In this document: positions 1 to 6,090 of the stretch, piece after piece
Position numbering within the stretch: the stretch's first letter is position 1
Layout: each line of letters begins with the position of its first letter
NCBI GenBank assembly: GCA_964482535.1
Contig: CAYZXU010000073.1
Location: 1-12,391, forward strand
Direction of reading: 5' to 3'
DNA from: CAYZXU01 sp964482535
GTDB lineage: Bacteria > Desulfobacterota > Desulfobacteria > Desulfobacterales > BuS5
DNA length: 12,391 bases
Made by a program: the position numbers and the translations under genes
Notes under the pieces: model-generated
The model's input: the letters and a program-made list of their open reading frames with translations, nothing else
Told to the model about the DNA's origin: nothing
Databases searched by the model: none

Positions 1-90
1 GTTAAAGGCAAGCTGAATAAAATAAAAAAACGAATATTGAATATTTAAGATGTGACCCCTTTTCTGCTTCTTTTCTGCTTTCTAACTTAT

Positions 91-105
91 TGCCCTAATT
101 GGGCA
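91..105 (-). other. Small hairpin over the PaaI-family stop codon
   Basis: TGCCC (91-95) and GGGCA (101-105) form a perfect 5-bp stem with a 5-base AT loop. It covers the last codons and TAG stop of the thioesterase gene. On the minus strand it is followed by ATAAGTTAG and not a T-run, so it is a poor match to an intrinsic terminator. It may stabilise the mRNA 3' end or be chance. Just beyond it, TTTTCTGCTT occurs twice in tandem (60-69 and 71-80). Confidence 0.25.
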
Positions 106-529
106 CAAACCATTCTCTTTTTCGATATACCAGGTCTTGACTTTTTGCTATAAGCTCTCCAGTCCTATCATCTCTAATAGTGATGTCATATAGAGCTATT
201 GGCCCAGAAGCAGTTTGTTCTGCAGCTTCAGCAACTATCCGATCACCGGAGTTCGTTGCTTTCAGAAAGTTAATTGCAACATTCAGCGCCACCGCCGTTT
301 GTCCACTGGAATTACTGGCAGCAGCAAAGGCCATATCGCCAAGCGCAAAAATTACACCACCGTGAGTGGTGCCGTGAAAATTAACCATGTCGTCAGTGAT
401 AGTGAGAGTCACCCGGCTATGGCCTGGTTTTAGAACTTCAACGTTAGCCCCCAGGAATCGTGCGAATGGATCACACTGAATGTATTCGTTAATCTTTTGT
501 TTTCTATCTTCGTTCACTGTCATCTCCAT
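95..529 (-). CDS. PaaI-family hot-dog thioesterase
   Basis: This 144-residue protein belongs to the PaaI/phenylacetic-acid-degradation branch of hot-dog acyl-CoA thioesterases, which hydrolyse (often aromatic) acyl-CoA to free acid and CoA in the cytosol. The hallmark stretch is clear: Asn50, then HG at 51-52, then HGG (56-58) followed by IFALGD with the likely catalytic Asp65. Further on come a typical FLK segment near residue 89 and a C-terminal YRK. The start at 529 is an ATG with only a weak ribosome binding site; the ATG at 523 is an alternative. The stop is TAG. The natural substrate cannot be told from sequence; no phenylacetate pathway genes are nearby, so a general housekeeping or detoxifying role is as likely. 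It is the last gene of the leftward series, separated from the next thioesterase by 142 bases holding a long inverted repeat, so it probably has its own promoter. Confidence 0.88.
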   Translation of the reverse strand: MEMTVNEDRKQKINEYIQCDPFARFLGANVEVLKPGHSRVTLTITDDMVNFHGTTHGGVIFALGDMAFAAASNSSGQTAVALNVAINFLKATNSGDRIVAEAAEQTASGPIALYDITIRDDRTGELIAKSQDLVYRKREWFVPN

Positions 530-559
530 AGTAATTAAGCTGCTGTATTAATTCTTAAA

Positions 560-600
560 TAGTGTCTGAACGAAAACTGCTAATTTTCGTTCGGGCACTA
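560..600. repeat. 41-base imperfect inverted repeat (REP/MITE-like)
   Basis: Arms at 560-576 and 584-600 form a 17-bp stem around a 7-base loop. Only two stem positions (565 and 567) are not Watson-Crick; both are T where a perfect complement would need C, so one RNA strand can pair them as G-U. The stem begins TAGTG and its inner half is GAACGAAAA. It sits in the 142-base gap between two thioesterase genes. Neither side has the T-run expected of an intrinsic terminator, although it could still stop or protect transcripts. The length, near-perfect symmetry and intergenic position fit a dispersed palindromic repeat or a minimal inverted-repeat transposable remnant. This is an inference, because only one copy is in the window. 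Confidence 0.6.
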
Positions 601-671
601 AATATTTGAAACTCACAACAGAACTAAAGTCGCAGCATAATGCCCCCCCGCTACAACCTTTGTGTGAACCA

Positions 672-1154
672 TTACCCTTTATGTTTTTTATTCTTTTTTT
701 CGGCAAGCCTTATTTTTCTTCTTTCAGCAGCTTCACTTCTCCGTCTCTTCTCCTCGTCTGTTTCACTTATCAGAGGTGGAATCTGTTTTGGTTTGCCGAT
801 TCTATCCATGGCCACGAATGTTAAATAAGCAGAAGCAGTATGGCGGATCTCCCCTGTGATCAGGTCTTCCGTTTCAACCCGAACTCCTATTTCCATGGAT
901 GTTTTTCCGGCATAATTCAAACTGGCTTTAAGTGTAAGAAGATCTCCGATAAAAACAGGATTATGAAAATCAAGCCTGTCTATGGAAGCAGTAACAGCAT
1001 TGCAGCGCACATGCCTGACGGCAACCACTCCAGCGGCATTATCAATATTGTTCATTATAGATCCGCCATGTACATTCCCCATGATATTTGCATCCTGGGG
1101 GAGCATAACATGCGCAATGCTGACAAGACTTTCTTTAACAGATTTTGCTTCCAT
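672..1154 (-). CDS. Acyl-CoA thioesterase, YciA/BACH type
   Basis: This 160-residue protein has a single hot-dog domain (about residues 8-122) of the acyl-CoA hydrolase (YciA/cytosolic BACH) family, which cleaves acyl-CoA thioesters to fatty acid and CoA. Visible signatures are the MLPQDAN segment at 17-23, GNVHGGSIM at 26-34 on the central helix, and HNPVFIGD at about 64-71. It is a different hot-dog subfamily from the neighbouring PaaI-like protein. Residues 131-160 form a Lys/Arg/Glu-rich tail, probably an extended helix, not needed for the fold; I recall similar tails in related anaerobe proteins. The ATG at 1154 has a good GGAG about 6 bases upstream, which supports the start. It lies 97 bases after selD, so it may be read through from the operon or start its own transcript. 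Confidence 0.9.
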   Translation of the reverse strand: MEAKSVKESLVSIAHVMLPQDANIMGNVHGGSIMNNIDNAAGVVAVRHVRCNAVTASIDRLDFHNPVFIGDLLTLKASLNYAGKTSMEIGVRVETEDLITGEIRHTASAYLTFVAMDRIGKPKQIPPLISETDEEKRRRSEAAERRKIRLAEKKNKKHKG

Positions 1155-1251
1155 AATTTCTCCGTTTTGTATATTAATGGCTCTGTAAAATGCCCGCTTT
1201 CGAAGTCTGCGCTTATCTGTTTAGTTTTAAAGCGTCAGGCTCAATTTGTCA

Positions 1252-2313
1252 TCACGGCAATAATGAAATATGCCCTTCAGGATGATCGCCTGTTACTTCT
1301 CCTGCAATTGCTGCTTCTACTCCTTTATCATGCATTGCCTTTAAACAATTCTCGGCATCTTCCGGCTTAAGACAGACAAGAAGTCCGCCTGAAGTTTGAG
1401 GATCAAAAAAAATATCGCACATAAACCGATCAACAGATGAATCAATAAAGATATTCTTTTCATAAAATTTTTTGTTATTATAAGCTCCGGCAGGTATAAG
1501 CCCCATGTTTGCATACTCCCTTGCCTGCTCAATAAAAGGGATACGCTCTGAATATATGGAGATCTTTTTTTTGCTTCCCCGGGCAATTTCAAAAAGATGA
1601 CCCGCAAGACCGAAACCCGTGACATCCGTACAGGCAGTGGGATTAAATCTAATCATAATCTCACATGCTTTTTTATTTAATTCAGACGCCACCTCTATTA
1701 ACCTTTCCACAGCTTTTGGGCTGGCAATTTTTCCCTTAACAGCAGTGGCAATTATACCTGTTCCAAGGGGTTTGGTCAGAATAAGCCTGTCGCCTGTATT
1801 CGCAGTATTATTTGCAAGCACCCTGTCAGGATGCACAATCCCCGTGACTGAAAGACCGTATTTAAATTCTTTGTCATCAACACTGTGGCCTCCCACAAGA
1901 ACTGCTCCTGATTCATTTATTTTGTCTAAGCCCCCCATAATAGTCTCTTTTAAAACTATATCAGGAAGCTCTCCCACAGGAAAACAGACAATATTCATGG
2001 CAGTTAGAGGTTTGCCGCCCATGGCATAAATATCACTTAACGAATTTGCTGCGGCAATACGCCCGAAATCATATGGGGAATCGATAATCGGAGTAAAAAA
2101 ATCAAGGGTTTGAATCAAGGCTTTATCCGAATCAATTCTGAACACACCGGCATCATCTGAATAATCTATGCCCACCATAAGGTCAGGATGACTGATTGGG
2201 GGAAGACTGCATAAAATTTTTTCCAGGAACCCTGGACTAAGTTTGGCAGCTCACCCTGAAGCCCGGACTTTATCGGTTAAAACAATTATTTCTTTTGAAC
2301 TGTTATTTGTCAT
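1252..2313 (-). CDS. selD: Selenide, water dikinase (SelD), itself a selenoprotein
   Basis: SelD makes selenophosphate from selenide and ATP, the selenium donor for selenocysteine and selenouridine synthesis. I place the start at the ATG at 2313, giving 353 residues (E. coli SelD is 347). The frame from 2313 contains one internal TGA at 2251-2253. Read as Sec21, it yields SGU-AAK with Lys24, matching the conserved catalytic Cys(or Sec)17/Lys20 motif of the family. Starting instead at the ATG at 2178 would remove 45 residues including both catalytic residues. Further matches are the DDAGV metal/ATP loop at 53-57, DFFTP, and SLSDIYAMGGKP around 91-102. The start lies 28 bases after pyrK with a weak ribosome binding site, consistent with translation within the operon. 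The final stop is also TGA (1252-1254). A nonsense mutation is the alternative reading, but the motif and the downstream hairpin make recoding far more likely. Confidence 0.95.
2222..2236 (-). promoter_or_regulatory. Bacterial SECIS hairpin in selD mRNA
   Basis: On the coding (minus) strand, TCCAG-GGTTC-CTGGA folds as a perfect 5-bp stem with a 5-base loop. It begins 14 bases after the TGA, so the loop GGUUC occupies bases 20-24 downstream. This closely resembles the E. coli fdhF element, whose loop carries GGU at about bases 19-21 after its UGA and is bound by SelB. An outer stem is possible (AAACUU with AAAUUU, one C-A mismatch), separated by a small internal loop. SelB binding is inferred. 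Confidence 0.8.
2251..2253 (-). other. Selenocysteine (TGA) codon of selD
   Basis: This in-frame TGA is codon 21 of selD counted from the ATG at 2313. It falls exactly at the catalytic Cys/Sec position of SelD proteins: flanking codons read Ala-Ser-Gly before it and Ala-Ala-Lys after it. The upstream frame (2254-2313) is open and codes for a plausible SelD N-terminus, and the downstream frame is intact for over 300 codons. Decoding it requires SelA, SelB and tRNA-Sec, none of which is encoded in this window. Confidence 0.93.
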
Positions 2314-2341
2314 TTTTTTTCAATCTTAAAAATATCGCTTG

Positions 2342-3139
2342 TTAAATTTTAAGAGAAGTCGCATCAAAGACAGGGCCGTCAAAACAGACATGAGCATATT
2401 TTCCAGAATCGCCTGCGGTTTCCACCGCGCACCCAAGACATGCCCCCATGCCGCAAGCCATAAGGGTTTCAATTGATATATGGCATGAAATATTATCAGC
2501 TTTGGATATTGCGGCAACGGCTTTCAGCATATTAAAGGGCCCGCATGCATAGATAATATCCGGCCGATTTTTCTTTATCTCTTTTTTTAATAACTCGGTT
2601 ATAAAGCCTTTTTCTCCGAGACTTCCATCATCCGTTGTAATATTAAGCGCAACCTGGAACCTGTCAATTTCATCAACACATAGTATGTCATCCTTTGTTT
2701 TACCACCCAAAAAAAACTGTGTATCAGAAAGAAGTAAATATTTTTGTTTTATGGATGACAAAAGAAAAATCATGGGAGCCACGCCTATGCCGCCTGCCAC
2801 AATAAATATTTTACTGCCCTTATCCGGCAGCATAAATCCATTGCCAAGGGGGCCGAGGATATGTACAAAATCACCCTCTTTCTGCTCAGACATTGCTTTA
2901 GTGCATCCGCCAACAACCTTAAAGAGCAGCTCTATGCCGATTGGTTTTTTATTTTTATAAATAAGGTTATGTATGGAAAACGGTCGGTTGAGCAGAGACA
3001 CTGTATGATTTGCAAGGCGAAGCATAATAAACTGGCCAGGGACGGCATTAAAAAACAGGGCATCACACTCAATGCCGATTTTGTAATATAAGTCCCCTGC
3101 CCTCTTGTTCCACAATATTTTAGATTTTTTATAAATCAT
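2342..3139 (-). CDS. pyrK: PyrK-type iron-sulfur flavoprotein (dihydroorotate dehydrogenase electron-transfer subunit)
   Basis: PyrK passes electrons from dihydroorotate dehydrogenase PyrD (type 1B) to NAD+ through FAD and a [2Fe-2S] cluster, in pyrimidine synthesis. The 265-residue product has the expected order. A ferredoxin-reductase-like FAD domain carries RPFS at 52-55 and GPLGNGF at 96-102. The NAD-binding domain carries GGIGVAP at 116-122. A C-terminal cluster site has C229, C234, C237 and C252. The spacing C-x4-C-x2-C-x14-C is that known for PyrK, and the closing FDGPVF is typical. No pyrD lies in the window, so the partner must be encoded elsewhere; a related reductase subunit serving another enzyme is the alternative. 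The ATG at 3139 has a GAG-type ribosome site about 12 bases upstream. It lies 21 bases after the PgeF-like gene and 28 before selD, in the same operon. Confidence 0.87.
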   Translation of the reverse strand: MIYKKSKILWNKRAGDLYYKIGIECDALFFNAVPGQFIMLRLANHTVSLLNRPFSIHNLIYKNKKPIGIELLFKVVGGCTKAMSEQKEGDFVHILGPLGNGFMLPDKGSKIFIVAGGIGVAPMIFLLSSIKQKYLLLSDTQFFLGGKTKDDILCVDEIDRFQVALNITTDDGSLGEKGFITELLKKEIKKNRPDIIYACGPFNMLKAVAAISKADNISCHISIETLMACGMGACLGCAVETAGDSGKYAHVCFDGPVFDATSLKI

Positions 3140-3160
3140 TGTTTTTTTCTCGTTCAGCCA

Positions 3161-3922
3161 TTATTTAATTCCTATAACGGATGCAAATCTACCCGTAACA
3201 TTCTTTTTCCTATATGAATAAAAAAGATCCGGATTACACATGGTGCACAGCCTGCTCAAAGATATATTTTCGTATAAGACGCCTGCTTCAACAAGCTGGC
3301 TGCAGGAAATCGACCAAAAATCAAAATAATCTTTTTTATCTTTATTATGCCAGAACTTTTGGGGAATTTCATCCTTATAATTAACAAATTCAGCACAGCA
3401 CGGACCCAGAGAAGGTCCTATGCCTGCAATAATTCTGTCTGGTCTGCATCCTGCCTTTTTTTTCATTACTTCAACAGTGCTGCCTATAATATTTTTAATA
3501 CTTCCACGCCATCCTGAATGGACATTGGCAACTACGCCGCATTCAGGCTCATACATTAAAACAGGCTGACAGTCTGCCACCTGTATCGCAAGGAACAAGC
3601 CCTTCCTGTCTGACACCATGGCATCGCCTGTTATTTGGCCTGTGATCGGCGATTTGTCTTTTTTTGAAAAAAACAGTACTTTTTCGCCATGAACCTGGTT
3701 TATAAAGAGAAGATTTTCTGAATCAAAACTGTTTGAAATCAATCTTCTGTTTAATTTGACTATGTCCGGTTTATCACCAACATTAAAGCTGACATTCAAA
3801 CTTTTGTACGGGCCCTCGCTATGCCCCCCATCCCTTGTAAATATCTTATGGTCTATTTCTGAAAATTTGGCAAGATCAGGAAATTGCAAAAAAGAAATCC
3901 CGTTTTTCTCTTTTTTAATCAA
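3161..3922 (-). CDS. pgeF: PgeF/YfiH family protein (peptidoglycan editing factor / purine nucleoside phosphorylase)
   Basis: Members of this family (YfiH, YlmD, LACC1; formerly called multicopper or polyphenol oxidase) have been reported to act on purine nucleosides. In E. coli the protein also keeps wrong amino acids out of peptidoglycan precursors. The 253-residue product shows the family marks: FTRDGG near 28-33, then the presumed metal/catalytic set His78 (QVHG), Cys118 (VADC) and His135 (in VHSGWRG at 134-140), with GIGPSLGPCC following. The start is inferred to be a TTG at 3922 preceded by GGGG at suitable spacing; no ATG lies near the expected N-terminus, so the weaker start codon is accepted. 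It follows the adenylyltransferase by 12 bases and precedes pyrK by 21. Which of the family's activities applies cannot be decided here. Confidence 0.88.
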   Translation of the reverse strand: MIKKEKNGISFLQFPDLAKFSEIDHKIFTRDGGHSEGPYKSLNVSFNVGDKPDIVKLNRRLISNSFDSENLLFINQVHGEKVLFFSKKDKSPITGQITGDAMVSDRKGLFLAIQVADCQPVLMYEPECGVVANVHSGWRGSIKNIIGSTVEVMKKKAGCRPDRIIAGIGPSLGPCCAEFVNYKDEIPQKFWHNKDKKDYFDFWSISCSQLVEAGVLYENISLSRLCTMCNPDLFYSYRKKNVTGRFASVIGIK

Positions 3923-3934
3923 AATGCCCCGTTT

Positions 3935-4414
3935 CTAAGCATACAGACGCAAAATTTTTTTTATTATATTGGTGGTTGATATGTCCTGCACAAGGGGGAT
4001 CGTCACAACCTTTCCGTGGTTTGACTTTACAAAGTCAGCGCCGATAATATTATCAGCATCCCAGTCCGCCCCCTTTACTAAAACATCAGGATTAACCGCC
4101 ATGATCAATTTTAAGGGATCAGGTTCATTAAAGATAGTGATATAATCAACTGACTGCAAACCTGCAAGAACCTGTGCCCTGAATTTTTGCAAAACCACAG
4201 GCCTTTTACTTCCCTTGATAATTTTTACAGATTCATCCGAATTTAATCCAACAACAAGAAGATCCCCTTTGGATCTCGCAGCATCAAGATATCTGACATG
4301 ACCTGCATGCATAATATCAAAGCAGCCGTTTGTAAAAACAACCTGTTTTCCGGCTTTTTTCTCCTTTTTAATCAAATTTACCAGGGCATCAAGTTTAAGA
4401 ATTTTTGATAACAT
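3935..4414 (-). CDS. rfaE2: D-glycero-beta-D-manno-heptose 1-phosphate adenylyltransferase (RfaE2/HldE C-domain type)
   Basis: The 159-residue protein is a stand-alone cytidylyltransferase-fold nucleotidyltransferase, equivalent to the C-terminal domain of HldE. It adds AMP to heptose 1-phosphate on the way to ADP-heptose for the lipopolysaccharide inner core. The signature FTNGCFDIMHAGHV carries the HxGH nucleotide motif at His36-His39. PDVLVKGADWD near 110-120 and the C-terminal STTNIIKKI segment, which replaces the ISSTxI-like motif, are both typical of the RfaE2 group. One difference: after GSKRP the usual acidic PEEDRA stretch reads VVLQKFRA, keeping only the Arg-Ala. The kinase half (RfaE1/HldE-N) is not in the window. 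The ATG at 4414 overlaps the 3' end of the nitrilase-family gene by 20 bases, pointing to coupled translation. Confidence 0.87.
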   Translation of the reverse strand: MLSKILKLDALVNLIKKEKKAGKQVVFTNGCFDIMHAGHVRYLDAARSKGDLLVVGLNSDESVKIIKGSKRPVVLQKFRAQVLAGLQSVDYITIFNEPDPLKLIMAVNPDVLVKGADWDADNIIGADFVKSNHGKVVTIPLVQDISTTNIIKKILRLYA

Positions 4415-5186
4415 ATGCTTCAGGAACCCTTTCGCTCAAACATGGAACAGTATTTCTAAATTCGGATATCTCACGAAGATCTATTTCTGCTTTGAGCATG
4501 CATGGTTTATCTTCTGAGATTGCAGTTAAATTTCCCCATGGTGAAACAATCTGGGAACAGCCCCCGAATTCAATGTATTTATCTTTTCCACAGCGGTTGG
4601 CAGCCACAATAAAAATCTGGTTTTCAATGGCCCTTGCTTTAATCAGTGCATTCCAGTGCCCAATTCTTGCAGATGGCCACTGGGCAGAAATTATGATAAT
4701 CTTCGCACCCTGCAGGGCAAGTGAACGGCAAAGCTCGGGAAACCTTAAATCGTAGCATGTCATAAGGCCGACTCTGCCCAGAGACGTCTCGCACACAACA
4801 GCCTTTGTACCCCTGGAGAAGTACTTTGGCTCATTTGTGAGTGAAAACAGATGGATTTTCCTGTAGGAGCCTGAAAGAGTTCCGTCCGTGTTGATAACAT
4901 AGAGGGTATTATAGATATTTCCTTCAGAAATTTCCGGCATGGAGCCTGCTATTATCATATTATATTTTAATGCAATTTCAGCAATTTTTTTTAATACAGC
5001 ATCTGTTTTTGCAGCATGAGCCTTTAAATTTTTATTATCAAACCCGGATGACCACATCTCCGGCAGCACAGCAAGTCCGGCTCCTTGTTCACCAAGCCTG
5101 CAAAGCCCTGCAAATGCATGCTCCATGTTTAATTCCAGCTCTCCGGTTCTCACGTCGAACTGAACTATTCCTGCTGAAAATTTCAT
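4395..5186 (-). CDS. Nitrilase-superfamily amidohydrolase (omega-amidase / Nit-like)
   Basis: This is a carbon-nitrogen hydrolase of 263 residues with the full Glu-Lys-Cys triad: Glu43 (in LPEMW), Lys110 (in YRKIHLF) and Cys144 (in MTCYDLRFPEL). The CYDLRFPEL context and length fit the omega-amidase/deaminated-glutathione amidase branch (YafV, Nit1/Nit2). These are cytosolic repair enzymes that hydrolyse alpha-ketoglutaramate-like amides. Exact substrate is inferred only from this resemblance. The frame is open back to 5276, but the extra 30 residues overlap comF and do not resemble the family; the ATG at 5186, preceded by GAG and starting MKFSAGIVQFD, is the better start. With it, the gene begins 20 bases after comF stops, and its 3' end overlaps the next gene. 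Confidence 0.87.
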   Translation of the reverse strand: MKFSAGIVQFDVRTGELELNMEHAFAGLCRLGEQGAGLAVLPEMWSSGFDNKNLKAHAAKTDAVLKKIAEIALKYNMIIAGSMPEISEGNIYNTLYVINTDGTLSGSYRKIHLFSLTNEPKYFSRGTKAVVCETSLGRVGLMTCYDLRFPELCRSLALQGAKIIIISAQWPSARIGHWNALIKARAIENQIFIVAANRCGKDKYIEFGGCSQIVSPWGNLTAISEDKPCMLKAEIDLREISEFRNTVPCLSERVPEAYVIKNS

Positions 5187-5206
5187 GTTTTTTCTCGTTT
5201 TTGACT

Positions 5207-6061
5207 TTACATAGTTCTGGCAAGAGTAAGCGCATCCACATTTTTGGCTCCGGCTTTCAGCAAAACCCCTGCACATTCATCTAAAGTTGCACCGGTAGTA
5301 TAAACATCATCAACAAGAAGTATTTCTTTTCCAAAAATCTTAGAAGCATCAACTACTTTAAAAGAATTTTTAATATTATTCATACGCTGTTTTATTCCAA
5401 GCCCTGCCTGGGGTTCCGTCCATTTGTGTCTAATAAAAGTTTTGTTGTCAATATGGATATTATCAAAATCCATATTTAATAATCGAGCTGTTTTCTTCCA
5501 GTCTTTAACAAGAAAAAAAGCCTGATTAAACCCGCGGACTCTTAATCTTTTTTTATGCAAGGGAACCGGTATAATAATATCAATCTTTTTATTATGCCAG
5601 TATTTAATAAAAGTGAGAAATAAAAGTATCCCAAAAGGCTTTGCAAGCTGAATCTTTCCATTATACTTAAAGCTGTGAACAGCCGGTTTAAGCTTATTGC
5701 CATAGATACCTGCGGCTCGCGCCATGCCAAACTTTTTTGGTGATTTAATACATCTCCCGCAAACATGATCTTCGTATTCACGGCTTTTAAACATAATGCC
5801 GCAGATTAAACAGAGTGGAGATTCAACCTCTAAAAAATCTGCAGAGCATGCAGGGCATAAAAACGGAGACATCAGCCGTTTAAAGGGAAAAGAATTAAAT
5901 ACAGCAAAAGGATCAGCCGATTCCGCCGGCTCTTTTTGCCTGGATAGCCCTGACTTAATCTCTTCTAACAAATCACAGATCTTATTATTATGCCTGCTTT
6001 GCTTAAAAAAAGCTTTGCAAACCAGGCATTTTGGTGGATAAATGGCATTTTCAACAGCCAT
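5207..6061 (-). CDS. comF: ComF-family phosphoribosyltransferase-like protein with extended zinc region
   Basis: ComF proteins combine an N-terminal zinc-binding region with a type I phosphoribosyltransferase fold. They are needed for natural transformation in some bacteria, while their role in many others is unsettled. Here the PRPP-binding loop is clear at 247-259 (VDDVYTTGAT), and the VPLHKKRLRVRGFNQA segment at about 165-180 is diagnostic. The zinc region has four CxxC pairs: C12/C15, C69/C72, C84/C87 and C101/C104. About 53 residues, polar and Lys/Glu/Ser-rich with an extra Cys29, separate the first and second pairs, making the protein longer (284 residues) than usual. I chose the ATG at 6061 because the longer frame to 6133 would overlap icd and add unrelated residues. 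The gene starts 29 bases after icd stops. A competence role is not shown; no other com genes are present. Confidence 0.85.
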   Translation of the reverse strand: MAVENAIYPPKCLVCKAFFKQSRHNNKICDLLEEIKSGLSRQKEPAESADPFAVFNSFPFKRLMSPFLCPACSADFLEVESPLCLICGIMFKSREYEDHVCGRCIKSPKKFGMARAAGIYGNKLKPAVHSFKYNGKIQLAKPFGILLFLTFIKYWHNKKIDIIIPVPLHKKRLRVRGFNQAFFLVKDWKKTARLLNMDFDNIHIDNKTFIRHKWTEPQAGLGIKQRMNNIKNSFKVVDASKIFGKEILLVDDVYTTGATLDECAGVLLKAGAKNVDALTLARTM

Positions 6062-6090
6062 TACAGCAGAGCCTAAGAAACTAATTAAGC

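Noticed and set aside
32..80. Short tandem repeats (GAATATT twice at 32-45, TTTTCTGCTT twice at 60-80)
   Set aside because: They are too short and low in complexity to call a repeat array or an attachment site.
1155..1251. Possible terminator after selD (CGCTT paired with AAGCG over a 15-base AT-rich loop)
   Set aside because: The stem is only 5 bp, the loop is large and no T-run follows, so it is not supportable as a terminator.
840..1370. A 176-residue plus-strand open frame across the acyl-CoA thioesterase gene and the end of selD
   Set aside because: It is antisense to two clear family members, resembles no protein family I know, and has no ribosome site worth noting.
1619..2029. A 136-residue plus-strand open frame inside selD
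   Set aside because: It is a shadow of the conserved selD coding sequence; its composition simply mirrors the opposite strand.
2251..2253. selD as a pseudogene broken by a nonsense mutation
   Set aside because: The TGA falls exactly at the catalytic Cys/Sec codon, the rest of the frame is intact, and a SECIS-like hairpin follows at the correct distance.
4395..5276. Longer start for the nitrilase-family gene at 5276
   Set aside because: The extra 30 residues overlap comF, are Cys/Arg/Lys-rich and unlike the family; the ATG at 5186 has a ribosome site and yields the normal N-terminus.
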